Position numbers and translations under genes: made by a program
Part shown: piece after piece, positions 42,968 through 51,722 of the stretch
Layout of the letters: every line of letters starts with the position of its first letter
How positions within the stretch are numbered: the stretch's first letter is position 1
Notes under the pieces: model-generated
Seen by the model: the letters and a program-made list of their open reading frames with translations, nothing else
What the model was told of the DNA's origin: nothing
Database searches by the model: none
NCBI GenBank assembly: GCA_017561885.1
Contig: JAFZBF010000012.1
Location: 23,161-87,160 of the forward strand
Origin: Bacteroidales bacterium
GTDB taxonomy: Bacteria > Bacteroidota > Bacteroidia > Bacteroidales > UBA932
Direction of reading: 5' to 3'
Length of the DNA stretch: 64,000 nt

Positions 42968-43926
42968 TTCTTCCTTAGATTGATGATGCTTCCCGGTTCA
43001 GGTTCTCTTCCTGCGGCCAGCCCGGGGTTGTACTTGTATAGATATTTCAGCTTGACGGCATATTCCTGGCTCAGCTCATGCATAGTCTCGCCTTCTTCAA
43101 CCACGTGCTTGTCGAGATATCTGTCGGCCTGTTTCTTCTTCGCTTCTATGTATACTATTTCCCCGTCCTGAAGCATCCTGTCGCGTTTCTCATCGTTGAA
43201 ACGGAGGATTTCCCAAGTGAACAGGTTGAATTCCCTGGCAATAGAAGAGAATGTCTCATAACCGTTGGCAATCACGTAAATCACGTTGTTGCGTTTCAGT
43301 ATCTCTCTCAGGAGCGAAATCTTGTAGAGAGGACTGTTTTCCTTGAGCTCGACTTGCTCGGGCATCTTCGCTACCACGGGAGTGACGGGGAGTTCTTCAG
43401 GAAGTACGGCTGCATCGTACTGGAGCAGGCCATATCTCTCGATAATGTCTATCAGCCTCGTGGCATACTGGGGATCTGTGGCATATCCTGCTGCCTTGAG
43501 TCCGTATGCCCAGCCCTTGTAGTCCGTGGGGTCGAGATCAAACAGGAAAGAGTACCTCGAGCGATATCTGAGAAAGTCGGAATGGTCCTGGAAAGAATCC
43601 TCTGGCTTGTCGTAGACACGGAAGCAGTCGTTCTTGATATCGTCGTCGACATACATCTTCCTGCCGGTATAGTCGTGGCATTTTATGCCGAAATGGTTAT
43701 TGCCCTGAGTGGCCAGGGCAGAAGTGCCGAAACCCGACTCCAGACATGCCTGAGCCAGGGTTATGCTAGCCGGAATACCACTGCTGTGCATCTGTGCGAT
43801 TGCGGCGTCCTTGTATTTCAGAATGTAATCCGTGCGATAGTCGGATACCGGCTGAGGCCGCCCTGCATCAGCGAACGGACCTGTCGTCAGCAGCAGGCAG
43901 CAGATAAAGATATAGACGGCCTTCAT
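42964..43926 (-). CDS. Glucosaminidase with two LysM domains
   Basis: A peptidoglycan hydrolase of the FlgJ/Acm type. The ATG at 43926 gives a clean signal peptide (KAVYIFICCLLLTTGPFADA) and 320 residues; an ATG six codons earlier is possible. Seen: the glucosaminidase core LAQACLESGFGTSALATQGNNHFGIK with the catalytic Glu, then two LysM repeats near residues 200-250 (YETFSSIAREFNLFTWEILRFN) and 270-318 (HVVEEGETMHELSQEYAVKLKYLYKYN). LysM binds glycan. It is coupled to mltG by a 4-bp overlap and lies divergent from cdd. Confidence 0.92.
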   Translation of the reverse strand: MKAVYIFICCLLLTTGPFADAGRPQPVSDYRTDYILKYKDAAIAQMHSSGIPASITLAQACLESGFGTSALATQGNNHFGIKCHDYTGRKMYVDDDIKNDCFRVYDKPEDSFQDHSDFLRYRSRYSFLFDLDPTDYKGWAYGLKAAGYATDPQYATRLIDIIERYGLLQYDAAVLPEELPVTPVVAKMPEQVELKENSPLYKISLLREILKRNNVIYVIANGYETFSSIAREFNLFTWEILRFNDEKRDRMLQDGEIVYIEAKKKQADRYLDKHVVEEGETMHELSQEYAVKLKYLYKYNPGLAAGREPEPGSIINLRKK

Positions 43927-43979
43927 AAGAGCGAAATTAAGCATTTTTTGCTAAATTCGCACAAATACACCCTGCTGCC

Positions 43980-44471
43980 ATGCAAAAGAAGCAACTCAAC
44001 ATCAGCTACCAGGTATATCAGTCGAAAGATGAACTGCCCGCTGAGTGGGCGTCTCTCCTTCAGAGGGCGACGGAAGCCACGGAACGTTCTTATGCTCCAT
44101 ATTCCAATTTCAATGTGGGTGCAGCGATATTGCTCGACAACGGAGAGGTGGTCTGCGGCTCCAATCAGGAAAATGCAGCATATCCTTCCGGCCTGTGTGC
44201 AGAGAGATCTGCCTGCTATTATGCAGGAGCCGCTTTTCCCGGTGCCAGGATGCTGGCCATAGCTGTCGCTGCCCGTCAGGACGGAAAGCTTACGGAGACT
44301 CCGACCTATCCTTGCGGAGCGTGCCGGCAGGCTCTGGTGCAGTATGAGAACAGGGGTGGGGTGCCAATGACGGTGATTGTCGGCAGCGCGACCAGGATAG
44401 AGGTGTTCGATTCCGTAAAAGACCTTCTCCCTTTCGCTTTTGACAATCTTGATGAATCCGTCATGATATAA
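43980..44471 (+). CDS. cdd: Cytidine deaminase
   Basis: Cdd deaminates cytidine and deoxycytidine for pyrimidine salvage. Seen in 163 residues: YAPYSNFNVGAAILLDNGE, SNQENAAYPSGLCAERSA, and the zinc-ligand pair PCGACRQAL, with Glu in the CAE motif as the proton carrier. The N-terminal 30 residues precede the core. It is followed by the SRP RNA gene on the other strand within 10 bp. Its start region carries a weak -7 like TAAATTCG. Confidence 0.93.
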   Translation: MQKKQLNISYQVYQSKDELPAEWASLLQRATEATERSYAPYSNFNVGAAILLDNGEVVCGSNQENAAYPSGLCAERSACYYAGAAFPGARMLAIAVAARQDGKLTETPTYPCGACRQALVQYENRGGVPMTVIVGSATRIEVFDSVKDLLPFAFDNLDESVMI

Positions 44472-44476
44472 AAAAA

Positions 44477-44573
44477 GGGTAAGCTTATTACATCGCACCG
44501 CTACAACCATCTACCCTTGCTGCCTTCCGGCCCTGGGGGAGTTCGACAGGAGCTGGTCGTGTAAGACTTACCC
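44477..44573 (-). ncRNA. ffs: Signal recognition particle RNA (4.5S-type)
   Basis: On the minus strand the ends pair (GGGTAAG at 44567-44573 with CTTACCC at 44477-44483) and the conserved apical loop region GGCCGGAAGGCAGCAAGG is present at about 44514-44533. Length is about 97 nt, the small bacterial form without an Alu domain. A T-run follows the 3' end (TTTTTTT into 44476-44470), acting as terminator. The -7 element TACATTTG (minus, 44578-44585) precedes it. Confidence 0.93.
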
Positions 44574-44577
44574 GGCA

Positions 44578-44585
44578 CAAATGTA
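44578..44585 (-). promoter_or_regulatory. SRP RNA -7 element
   Basis: Minus strand TACATTTG matches TAnnTTTG and ends about 5 bases before the mature 5' end. The -33 position, 19 bp further, reads TTTC, close to TTTG. Confidence 0.6.
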
Positions 44586-44620
44586 GTGGTTTTTTTTGAT
44601 TCGCCGAAATAATTGTAAAA

Positions 44621-45793
44621 ATGAGAATTGCTGTCGGTCTTTCTGGTGGAGTGGATTCCAGTGTGGCGGCTCTTCTGCTGAAGAATGCCGGACACGAGGT
44701 GTTCGCCGTCTTTATGCAGAACTGGAACGATGCGACAGGCACCCTGCACGGTGACTGTGAGTGGGAGGAAGAGCGCAGCGTTGCAGAGATGGTGGCTCGC
44801 AAGATCGGCATTCCCTTCCATTTCGTGGACCTGAGCGATGAGTACCGCAAGCGTGTCGTAGACTATATGTTCGACGGTTACGAGAGGGGATTCACGCCGA
44901 ATCCTGATGTGCTGTGCAACCGTGAAATAAAGTTCGACTCCTTCCTGAAGCACGCTCTGAGCCTCGGTGCGGATTATGTGGCTACCGGTCACTATTGCCG
45001 CAAGGACGAGGTGACAGATGCTGACGGGCATGTTTCATACCGTCTTCTGGCTGGCCTTGACAAGAACAAGGACCAGAGCTATTTCCTCTGTCAGCTGACA
45101 CAGGAACAGCTCAGGTATGCCTTGTTCCCGATAGGAGGGCTCACAAAGCCGGAGGTCCGCAGGATAGCCAGGGAGGCAGGGCTGCCAAGTGCCGACAAGA
45201 AAGATTCACAGGGTATCTGTTTTGTGGGAAAGGTCGACCTTCCGGTCTTCCTTCAGCAGAAGCTCAAGCCGAAGGACGGCAATGTCGTAGAGATCTTCAG
45301 GGAATTCTATGACGGGCTGAAGACCCCGGAGACCCTGGAAGAACTGGCTGCCCCTGCGGTGTACTGTGAGAAGGACGGAAAGTTTGCCGGCCGTCATCAT
45401 GGAGCTCAGTTCTATACTATAGGGCAGCGTCACGGACTGAACATAGGCGGGCACAAAGATCCCCTGTTCGTAATAGCCACTGACGTGGAAAACAATCTGA
45501 TATATGTGGGGGAGGGACAGGATCATCCCGGTCTTTACCGGAAAGGGCTTCGCATCGAGCCGCGCGACATTCACTGGATCAGGCCCGGGATGGAGATGGC
45601 CGATGGTGAGGAACGGGACTATCTGGTCAGGATCAGATATCGCCAGCCTCTTCAGCAGGCAAGACTTTCCCGTCTTGGCGACGGTCTGTATATCATATTC
45701 GAAAAACCGCAGCGAGGAGTGACTGCCGGTCAGTTCGCGGCGTGGTATGACAGCGAAGGCGAACTGCAGGGCAGCGGAGTCATAAGCAGGTGA
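44621..45793 (+). CDS. mnmA: tRNA-specific 2-thiouridylase MnmA
   Basis: MnmA puts sulfur on C2 of the wobble uridine in tRNAs for Lys, Glu and Gln. The 390-residue product has the PP-loop GLSGGVDSSVAA near the N-terminus, VFMQNWND, catalytic Cys in NPDVLCNREIKF, ATGHYCRK, and the second catalytic Cys in KDSQGICFVGKV, followed by the C-terminal beta domains. It lies 47 bp from the SRP RNA gene, whose promoter is on the opposite strand. The next gene starts 4 bp after its stop. Confidence 0.95.
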   Translation: MRIAVGLSGGVDSSVAALLLKNAGHEVFAVFMQNWNDATGTLHGDCEWEEERSVAEMVARKIGIPFHFVDLSDEYRKRVVDYMFDGYERGFTPNPDVLCNREIKFDSFLKHALSLGADYVATGHYCRKDEVTDADGHVSYRLLAGLDKNKDQSYFLCQLTQEQLRYALFPIGGLTKPEVRRIAREAGLPSADKKDSQGICFVGKVDLPVFLQQKLKPKDGNVVEIFREFYDGLKTPETLEELAAPAVYCEKDGKFAGRHHGAQFYTIGQRHGLNIGGHKDPLFVIATDVENNLIYVGEGQDHPGLYRKGLRIEPRDIHWIRPGMEMADGEERDYLVRIRYRQPLQQARLSRLGDGLYIIFEKPQRGVTAGQFAAWYDSEGELQGSGVISR

Positions 45794-45797
45794 TGAT

Positions 45798-47066
45798 ATG
45801 GAAGAGAACGGGCGGATAGTTGTAATCGGAGGCGGTCCTGCGGGAATGATGGCTGCCATCAAGGCTGCGGAAAACGGAGCGGAAGTGGTGCTGCTCGAAA
45901 AGAACCATCTCTGCGGACGCAAGCTGGCAATCACAGGCAAGGGAAGGTGCAATATCACCAACACCAAGCCGTGGGGCGAGTTTGCCACCCACGTGCATCC
46001 CAAGAACAACTTTGTGAAGAGCGCTTTCTTCAACTTTTCCAATGCCGCAACTATCGACTATTTCAACAGCATCGGTCTGGAAACGGTAGAGACTCAGGGA
46101 AACCGGATTTTTCCGAAATCTATGAGAGCCTTCGACGTGGTAGACGCCCTTGTCGGCAGAATGAAACAGGTGGGCGTGAAACTGGTGACAGATGCCGACC
46201 TGATTGCCGTCTGCACTGACGGCAGCCAGTTCAAATGCACCTATAACGACCTCTCGTCACCGCGTCTCATAAGGACTGAAGTGATAATGGCAAAGGCTCT
46301 TATCGTGGCTACCGGAGGCCTTTCGTATCCTGCGACAGGCTCCAACGGCAAGGGCTATTATTTCGCGTCCTCGCTGGGGCACAGCATTACCCGTTGCTTC
46401 CCCAGCCTCACGGCCCTTATGCCCAGATCATATGTAAGCGGCTTGTATGACGTCGAACTCAAGAACGTGGGGCTGAACCTGTTCGTGGACCACGACCTGG
46501 TCCAGTCCGAGATGGGAGACCTGACCTTCACGGAAGACGGTATCGAGGGATCTCTTGGTTTCAGGGTAAGCCGCAAGGCTGTGAACGCCTTGGAGAACGG
46601 GTCTTCAGTCGAGCTGGTCATCGATCTCAAGCCTGCTGTACCCATCAGCGAGCTGAAGGAAAGGGTCAGGAACGAAGTGGCATCCTTCAAGTGGGATGTG
46701 CCTGTGATCAACGAGGCCCGGATGAAGAAGGTCCTCCGCCGCTTTATGCCTGCCGAGATGGTGGATCCTTTCTACGAGACATCAAAGGGTTTGACAGTCA
46801 ACACTCTGGCTGACCGTATGAAGGACTGGCGTTTCCCGATAGCGAGACATGCAGGCTACCGCAGGGCCGTCGTTACGGCGGGTGGTGTTTCCCTGGATGA
46901 GGTGGTGTCCAAGACTATGCAGTCAAGGCTAGTAAAAGGCCTTTTCTTCGCCGGGGAAATATTGGACCTTGACGGAGATACAGGAGGATATAATCTTCAG
47001 ATGGCTTTTTCTACAGGAGCCCTGGCCGGCCAGAGCGCTGCCAGATATGTCAGCGCAGTGTCATAG
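45798..47066 (+). CDS. NAD(P)/FAD-dependent oxidoreductase, HI0933/BaiN family
   Basis: A cytoplasmic flavoprotein of unsettled physiological function. Seen in 422 residues: FAD-binding VVIGGGPAGMMAAIKAAENG, the family signature KLAITGKGRCNITNT, a second nucleotide motif ALIVATGGLSYPATGSNGKGY, and the C-terminal GLFFAGEILDLDGDTGGYNLQMAFSTG, which closes the FAD site. Family knowledge: characterised relatives include bile-acid-linked BaiN, but specificity cannot be read from sequence. It is 4 bp downstream of mnmA and its last 6 bp overlap the end of the minus-strand gene at 47061. Confidence 0.9.
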   Translation: MEENGRIVVIGGGPAGMMAAIKAAENGAEVVLLEKNHLCGRKLAITGKGRCNITNTKPWGEFATHVHPKNNFVKSAFFNFSNAATIDYFNSIGLETVETQGNRIFPKSMRAFDVVDALVGRMKQVGVKLVTDADLIAVCTDGSQFKCTYNDLSSPRLIRTEVIMAKALIVATGGLSYPATGSNGKGYYFASSLGHSITRCFPSLTALMPRSYVSGLYDVELKNVGLNLFVDHDLVQSEMGDLTFTEDGIEGSLGFRVSRKAVNALENGSSVELVIDLKPAVPISELKERVRNEVASFKWDVPVINEARMKKVLRRFMPAEMVDPFYETSKGLTVNTLADRMKDWRFPIARHAGYRRAVVTAGGVSLDEVVSKTMQSRLVKGLFFAGEILDLDGDTGGYNLQMAFSTGALAGQSAARYVSAVS

Positions 47067-47573
47067 TATCTCCACCTTGCGTCCCTGGAAGGTGAAGTGA
47101 TCTCCTTTGTGAAGAACGACAGAAGCCGGAAGGCAGACCGCCAGAAGGTCGGTGGCCCTCACTGAACTGCGGCGGCTGACTGTGACCAGTGCGTCGATAA
47201 GGGTCGACGTGCTGAAACTGTCTTGCCTGAACACGGGCTTTCCATTGACGCCGACTTCAAATACTGCGTTTCCGATTTCGGAAAAGGGCAGGGTTTCTCC
47301 TGAAAGGAATGAGCTGGCGTCAAGGCATATCGCCTCCAGAGGGTCAGAGTCCTTGGCATCGAGCAGGACTCCGAAGCCGAAGTTGTCGACATACCTTCCT
47401 GCGAATTTTACCGATATGCACTTGCCGGCCTTGACTACACGTGAATAGATGCAGGGAGTAAGTATGACTGCTTCAACTCCGTCTGGGAGATAATAGTCGC
47501 GGGCTTCCCTGTTGAGAGTAGTGTCGGGGCGGAAACAGTATTTGCCGGAAGACCTCAGGACAGCGATGTTCAT
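47061..47573 (-). CDS. Small protein, possibly FAH-superfamily fold
   Basis: I do not recognise this 170-residue protein with certainty. The order RPDTTLNREARDYYLPDGVEAVI, a core GFGVLLDAKDSDP, and an ending LLAVCLPASVVLHKGDHFTFQGRKVEIL resembles the C-terminal domain of fumarylacetoacetate hydrolase-like proteins found in many Bacteroidetes, but the usual metal-binding E-x-E cluster is not evident, so catalysis is doubtful. It starts 2 bp after the exonuclease gene on the same strand and likely shares its transcript with exonuclease and dnaN. Its end overlaps the flavoprotein gene by 6 bp. Confidence 0.55.
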   Translation of the reverse strand: MNIAVLRSSGKYCFRPDTTLNREARDYYLPDGVEAVILTPCIYSRVVKAGKCISVKFAGRYVDNFGFGVLLDAKDSDPLEAICLDASSFLSGETLPFSEIGNAVFEVGVNGKPVFRQDSFSTSTLIDALVTVSRRSSVRATDLLAVCLPASVVLHKGDHFTFQGRKVEIL

Positions 47574-47575
47574 GG

Positions 47576-48346
47576 CTATTTCTGTTTCATCTTGAGATAG
47601 ATGTCAGTGAGCACCTTTTTCGTGTCCAGAGGAAAATCGCCGTTGATCATCCAGTCATAGTAACCGTGCTCGCTGCGCAGCACGTCTTCGACCTTGCGGC
47701 CCTTGTGCTTGCCGAAGTTGAAGACCGGCTCGTCCTGGTCGTTCAGTATGAAACGGCCGGCATAGTCTGCAAAACGGCTGCGGGTGGTGAATTCCGAAAG
47801 GAACTTTACATCGTTCTGAAGCGAGTCGGAATATTTGTCGAGCTGTGCCTTGAGCACCTCGACGGTGGCCCTTACATCTCCCAATGCGGAATGGGCGTCA
47901 TCGAGGTTCTTGTTGCAGTAGAAAGAGTAAGCGGCAGAAAGGTTGCGCGGCTCCATCTTGAAGAACACCTCCTGGACGTCGATAAGTTTCCTCTTGCGGA
48001 AATCGTAGTCTACGCCTGCGCGCAGGAACTCCTCGGCCAGCATCGGAATGTCGAACTTGTTGGAGTTGTAACCGGCGATATCGCAGCCCTCCATCCACTG
48101 TGCGAGCGACTTCGCTATCTTTCTGAAAGGAGGCTGGTCCTTTACGTCGTCGTCGGTGATATGGTGGACTTCTGATGCCTCCTTCGGGATGGGCATCTCA
48201 GGGTTGATGAGGCGGCGTTTCTCCTCGACGCGGCCGTCGGGGAACACCTTGATTGCAGCTATTTCGACGATGCGGTCGCGCGCAGGGTCAAGCCCTGTCG
48301 TTTCCAGATCGAAGAACAACAGGGGATTGTTGAGATTGAGTTCCAT
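47576..48346 (-). CDS. DEDDh 3'-5' exonuclease (DNA polymerase III epsilon-like)
   Basis: The 256-residue product is a proofreading-type exonuclease. Seen: the first acidic pair in FFDLETTGLDPARDRIVEIAA, Asp in IAGYNSNKFDIPML, and His/Asp in DDAHSALGDVRATVE, the full DEDDh set. The C-terminal part contains FNFGKHKGRKVEDVL and YYDWMINGDFPLDTKK, a small extra module seen in related exonucleases. Position right after dnaN (7 bp) supports a replication function, perhaps the separate epsilon subunit of Bacteroidetes Pol III or a repair exonuclease; I cannot decide which. Confidence 0.88.
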   Translation of the reverse strand: MELNLNNPLLFFDLETTGLDPARDRIVEIAAIKVFPDGRVEEKRRLINPEMPIPKEASEVHHITDDDVKDQPPFRKIAKSLAQWMEGCDIAGYNSNKFDIPMLAEEFLRAGVDYDFRKRKLIDVQEVFFKMEPRNLSAAYSFYCNKNLDDAHSALGDVRATVEVLKAQLDKYSDSLQNDVKFLSEFTTRSRFADYAGRFILNDQDEPVFNFGKHKGRKVEDVLRSEHGYYDWMINGDFPLDTKKVLTDIYLKMKQK

Positions 48347-48353
48347 TATGAAA

Positions 48354-49478
48354 CTAAGAATTGAGCATGATCGGCATCAGCAGGGCGCAGAGCTCTTCTG
48401 AAGGATCCTTCTCGTCAGCTGAAATAATAAGCGCGGCGCGGCACCTGTCGGCGAGGCACATGCATATGTTCTCGAAAGGCAGGTTGCTGAGGATTTCGGC
48501 AAGGAACGGAGCCTTGAATCCGATCTCGATGTCGACACCGTCGTACTGGCAGCTAAGTTTTTCGTATGCTGAGATTGCGAATGAAGTGTCTTCGGCTGAA
48601 ATCATGATCTCGCCGGCTGAGATTTTCAGGATGATATGGCTTGTGGCCTGGTTCGAGCAGACAGCTACGCGGCGGACGGCGTTGAGGAATTCGACGCGGC
48701 CGATGATCATCTTGTTCTGGTTGTTCTTCGGGATGACTGTACGGTAGGCAGGGTAGTTGCCGTCGACGAGGCGGCATACAAGCACCGTATTGTCGAAGGA
48801 GAACATGGCGTTGCGCTTGTCGAACTTCACTGAGATGTTGTCTTCAGTCTTGCCAAGGATGTTCTTCAGGACTGAAGCGGGTTTCTTGTGCAGGATGAAA
48901 GAGCATTTCTCGTTGCCTTTGACAGAGAACACAGTGTAGCATACCAGCTTGTGCGCGTCGGATGCGACAATCGATGTGCCGGTGGTGTCGATGTCGAAGA
49001 AGATACCGTTCATCACGGGCCTCAGCTCTTCTTCAGCAGTAGCATAGATGGTGTCGTTGATACCGTTCAGGAGAGTGGCGGCGGCAATCTCAAGCTTGTT
49101 CGCATCTTCTGAAATCACGGGGAATACGGGATAGTCCTCTGCAGGGAAATAAGGTATCTTGGATGCACCGCTGGACCATATGATGTTGAGAGATGACGCT
49201 TTATCGGTCAGGAAAGAAAGCGGCTGATCCGGGAACTCTTTCAGAGAGTCGATGAGAAGCCTTGCCGGAACAGCTGCGGCGCCTTCCTCGAGCACTTGCT
49301 CTACGGGGAGGCTCGTGCGGAGCGTGGTCTCGCCGTCAGATGCGGTGACTGTAAGGGAGTTGTCCTTGAGGTCGAAGAGGAAATTGTCCAATATTGCAAG
49401 GGCAGGCTTGTTTGCTAATACTCTGGAAACGGACACCAGTCCGCGGAGAAGTTCCGAACTTGATAAAACGAATCTCAT
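48354..49478 (-). CDS. dnaN: DNA polymerase III beta subunit (sliding clamp)
   Basis: The ring-shaped clamp that tethers DNA polymerase to its template. The 374-residue product shows the expected three-domain repeat, with FVLSSSELLRGLVSVSRVLANKP at the N-terminus, IVASDAHKLVCYT in the middle, and a C-terminal LLMPIMLN in place of the common PMRL end. It begins a dnaN-exonuclease-small gene run on the minus strand. The upstream region shares 130 bp with the divergent htrA gene and has the -7 element TATATTTG (minus, 49519-49526). Confidence 0.95.
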   Translation of the reverse strand: MRFVLSSSELLRGLVSVSRVLANKPALAILDNFLFDLKDNSLTVTASDGETTLRTSLPVEQVLEEGAAAVPARLLIDSLKEFPDQPLSFLTDKASSLNIIWSSGASKIPYFPAEDYPVFPVISEDANKLEIAAATLLNGINDTIYATAEEELRPVMNGIFFDIDTTGTSIVASDAHKLVCYTVFSVKGNEKCSFILHKKPASVLKNILGKTEDNISVKFDKRNAMFSFDNTVLVCRLVDGNYPAYRTVIPKNNQNKMIIGRVEFLNAVRRVAVCSNQATSHIILKISAGEIMISAEDTSFAISAYEKLSCQYDGVDIEIGFKAPFLAEILSNLPFENICMCLADRCRAALIISADEKDPSEELCALLMPIMLNS

Positions 49479-49518
49479 ATCACTGATGATGTTAAATAAT
49501 AATCATTATACGAACATA

Positions 49519-49526
49519 CAAATATA
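49519..49526 (-). promoter_or_regulatory. dnaN -7 element
   Basis: Minus strand TATATTTG is a perfect -7 match about 40 bp before the dnaN ATG at 49478. No TTTG is seen at the -33 spacing. Confidence 0.5.
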
Positions 49527-49608
49527 GTAAAAAAACTCCTGAATAGCCATATGCATTTGGCATATAATTTGACCGAAAAGCGAACCAAAATAAGATAATT
49601 GTCAAATT

Positions 49609-50715
49609 ATGAAAAAAGGATTATTGATTGCGACTCTGTCTGTCATTTTGTCAGGCATAGTCTCTTATGTGGTGGCAGGAAAGGTGTCTGCCCAGACCAA
49701 TGAAGTGAGGGAATTCAAGAATGAGCTCATCAACGAGCAGAATGATAACAGGCAGGACAGGAAGATCGTCCGCTCGGACAAAGACATTATGACTGCGACA
49801 TATTTCAGCGACGCAGCCGAGCTGGCCGTGAATTCCGTAGTATATGTAAAAGTCGTGAAGAGAGCTGCCCGCCAGCAGTCTCCTTCATCGATGTTCGACT
49901 ATTTCTTCGGCTTTGCCAATACACCCCAGGACCAGGTCGGAATCGGTTCGGGTGTGATCATCTCCGAGGACGGCTATATCGTTACCAACAACCACGTGGT
50001 TTCGGGTGCCGACGAAGTTCAGGTCACTCTCTATGACAACAGCGTCCACGACGCCAGGGTGATCGGAACCGACGAGGCCACCGACCTTGCGTTGCTCAAG
50101 GTGGACGGCACTGGTTTCCAGGCTTTGGAAATGGGGGATTCTGACGAACTGAGGCTCGGAGAATGGGTGCTTGCCATCGGCAGCCCTTATGACCTGCGTT
50201 CTACCATCACCGCCGGTATCGTCAGCGCCAAAGGCCGCTCTTTCCCGAATTATGACGGTTCCTACAGGATTGAGTCATTCATCCAGACCGATGCTGCGGT
50301 CAATCCCGGCAACAGCGGCGGAGCATTGGTCAACACAAGCGGCCAGCTTGTCGGTATCAACACTTCTATAGTTTCCCTGACGGGTTCATATACCGGCTAT
50401 GCCTTCGCGGTGCCCGTGAACATCGTAAAGAAGATTACCGATGATTTCATCGAGTACGGTTCAGTCCAGCGCGCAGTCCTCGGCATTGCGATGAGGGACA
50501 GCGACCAGGGCGTGGTTATCGCCGATGTCCGTGCCGAGACTCCCGCCAGTGCGGCAGGCCTCAAGCCCGGAGACATTATCAAGGAAATCAACCTCAACCA
50601 GGTCAAGACTGCATCTGAAGTACAGGTTCAGGTGGGCAAGCTTCGTCCCGGTGAAAAAGCTGTCGTTACAGTGCTGCGCGACAATGTTCAAAAAGAAATC
50701 ATGGTAAATTTGTAA
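49609..50715 (+). CDS. HtrA/Deg-type serine protease with a single PDZ domain
   Basis: A periplasmic quality-control protease. The 368-residue product has an N-terminal signal peptide or anchor (LLIATLSVILSGIVSYVVAG), a trypsin-like domain with the triad His in VTNNHVV, Asp in TDLALLKV and Ser in GNSGGALVN, and one PDZ domain (about 275-365, GVVIADVRAETPASAAGLKPGD). Most Bacteroides HtrA proteins are about 500 residues with two PDZ domains; this one has the DegS-like layout. If the N-terminal segment is not cleaved it would be membrane-anchored. It is followed by rpoD, which has its own promoter. Confidence 0.9.
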   Translation: MKKGLLIATLSVILSGIVSYVVAGKVSAQTNEVREFKNELINEQNDNRQDRKIVRSDKDIMTATYFSDAAELAVNSVVYVKVVKRAARQQSPSSMFDYFFGFANTPQDQVGIGSGVIISEDGYIVTNNHVVSGADEVQVTLYDNSVHDARVIGTDEATDLALLKVDGTGFQALEMGDSDELRLGEWVLAIGSPYDLRSTITAGIVSAKGRSFPNYDGSYRIESFIQTDAAVNPGNSGGALVNTSGQLVGINTSIVSLTGSYTGYAFAVPVNIVKKITDDFIEYGSVQRAVLGIAMRDSDQGVVIADVRAETPASAAGLKPGDIIKEINLNQVKTASEVQVQVGKLRPGEKAVVTVLRDNVQKEIMVNL

Positions 50716-50741
50716 TTTCTTTATAGAATTATTTATATTTG
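50709..50741 (+). promoter_or_regulatory. rpoD promoter (TTTG, 21 bp, TATATTTG)
   Basis: TTTG at 50709-50712, overlapping the end of htrA, and TATATTTG at 50734-50741 are separated by 21 bp. Transcription would start near 50747, leaving a leader of about 35 nt before the ATG at 50782. Confidence 0.7.
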
Positions 50742-50781
50742 CGCGCTATGGCCTGGAATGGCCTGATATCATTATCACTTA

Positions 50782-51642
50782 ATGAGACAACTTAAAATTA
50801 CAAAGTCGATTACGAATCGAGAGAGCGCATCTCTCGACAAGTATTTGCAAGAAATTGGTAGAGAAGAGCTGATCACGGTAGAAGAAGAGGTAGAGCTTGC
50901 GCAGCGTATCAAGAAGGGCGATCAGGAAGCCCTTGAGAAACTGACTAGAGCGAACCTCAGGTTCGTGGTTTCGGTCGCCAAACAGTATCAGAATCAGGGA
51001 TTGAGCCTTCCTGACCTTATCAACGAAGGCAATCTCGGACTGATAAAGGCAGCGGAGAAGTTCGATGAGACCAGAGGTTTCAAGTTCATTTCCTATGCTG
51101 TATGGTGGATCCGCCAGTCAATCCTGCAGGCTTTGGCAGAACAGTCGAGGATCGTTCGCCTTCCGCTCAATCAGGTTGGATCGCTGAATAAGATCAATAA
51201 AGCTCTCAGTAAGTTCGAGCAGGAGAATGAGCGTATGCCTTCTTCTGATGAGCTGGCAGAGATTCTCGGCATTCCTCGCGAGAAGATCAACGACACGTTG
51301 AGAGTGTCCGGCCGTCACGTTTCTGTGGACGCACCGTTCGTCGACGGAGAAGACAACAGTCTTCTGGACGTGCTGGTAAACAACGACTCTCCCAACGCCG
51401 ACAAGGGTCTCGTGAACGAATCCCTCAACAAGGAGATAGAAAGGGCCCTTTCTACTCTCACTGAAAGGGAGAGGGATATCGTCCGGTATTTCTTCGGCAT
51501 CGGGTGTCAGGAAATGACGCTTGAAGAGATCGGAGAGCATTTCGGTCTGACCCGCGAGAGGGTTCGTCAAATTAAGGAGAAGGCTATACGCCGTCTCCGT
51601 CACAGTGCCCGCAGCAAGCTGCTCAAAAGCTATCTGGGTTAG
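50782..51642 (+). CDS. rpoD: Primary RNA polymerase sigma factor (sigma-70 family, short Bacteroidetes form)
   Basis: This is the vegetative sigma factor that reads the TTTG/TAnnTTTG promoters found throughout the window. At 286 residues it lacks region 1.1 and the non-conserved insert of E. coli sigma-70. Seen: region 1.2 [20 protein letters not shown], region 2 [31 protein letters not shown] and [10 protein letters not shown], region 3, and region 4 [14 protein letters not shown] with helix-turn-helix [18 protein letters not shown]. It sits between htrA and an M3 peptidase, with a terminator after it. Confidence 0.95.
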   Translation: MRQLKITKSITNRESASLDKYLQEIGREELITVEEEVELAQRIKKGDQEALEKLTRANLRFVVSVAKQYQNQGLSLPDLINEGNLGLIKAAEKFDETRGFKFISYAVWWIRQSILQALAEQSRIVRLPLNQVGSLNKINKALSKFEQENERMPSSDELAEILGIPREKINDTLRVSGRHVSVDAPFVDGEDNSLLDVLVNNDSPNADKGLVNESLNKEIERALSTLTERERDIVRYFFGIGCQEMTLEEIGEHFGLTRERVRQIKEKAIRRLRHSARSKLLKSYLG

Positions 51643-51661
51643 TCTCCCATCTGGTGAATTG

Positions 51662-51693
51662 AGAGGGAATCTGCATAAGAAACCCTCTTTTTT
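51662..51693 (+). terminator. Intrinsic terminator after rpoD
   Basis: A 6-bp stem AGAGGG/CCCTCT (51662-51667 with 51683-51688) with a 15-base loop is followed by TTTTTC. The stem is modest, so partial termination is likely before the M3 peptidase gene starting at 51723. Confidence 0.6.
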
Positions 51694-51722
51694 CTTTGAA
51701 AACGAAACAAGAAACAATATAA

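Noticed and set aside
43078..44262. A 394-codon plus-strand open frame across the glucosaminidase and cdd
   Set aside because: It covers the reverse of the LysM glucosaminidase and an alternate frame of cdd; both real genes have clear motifs.
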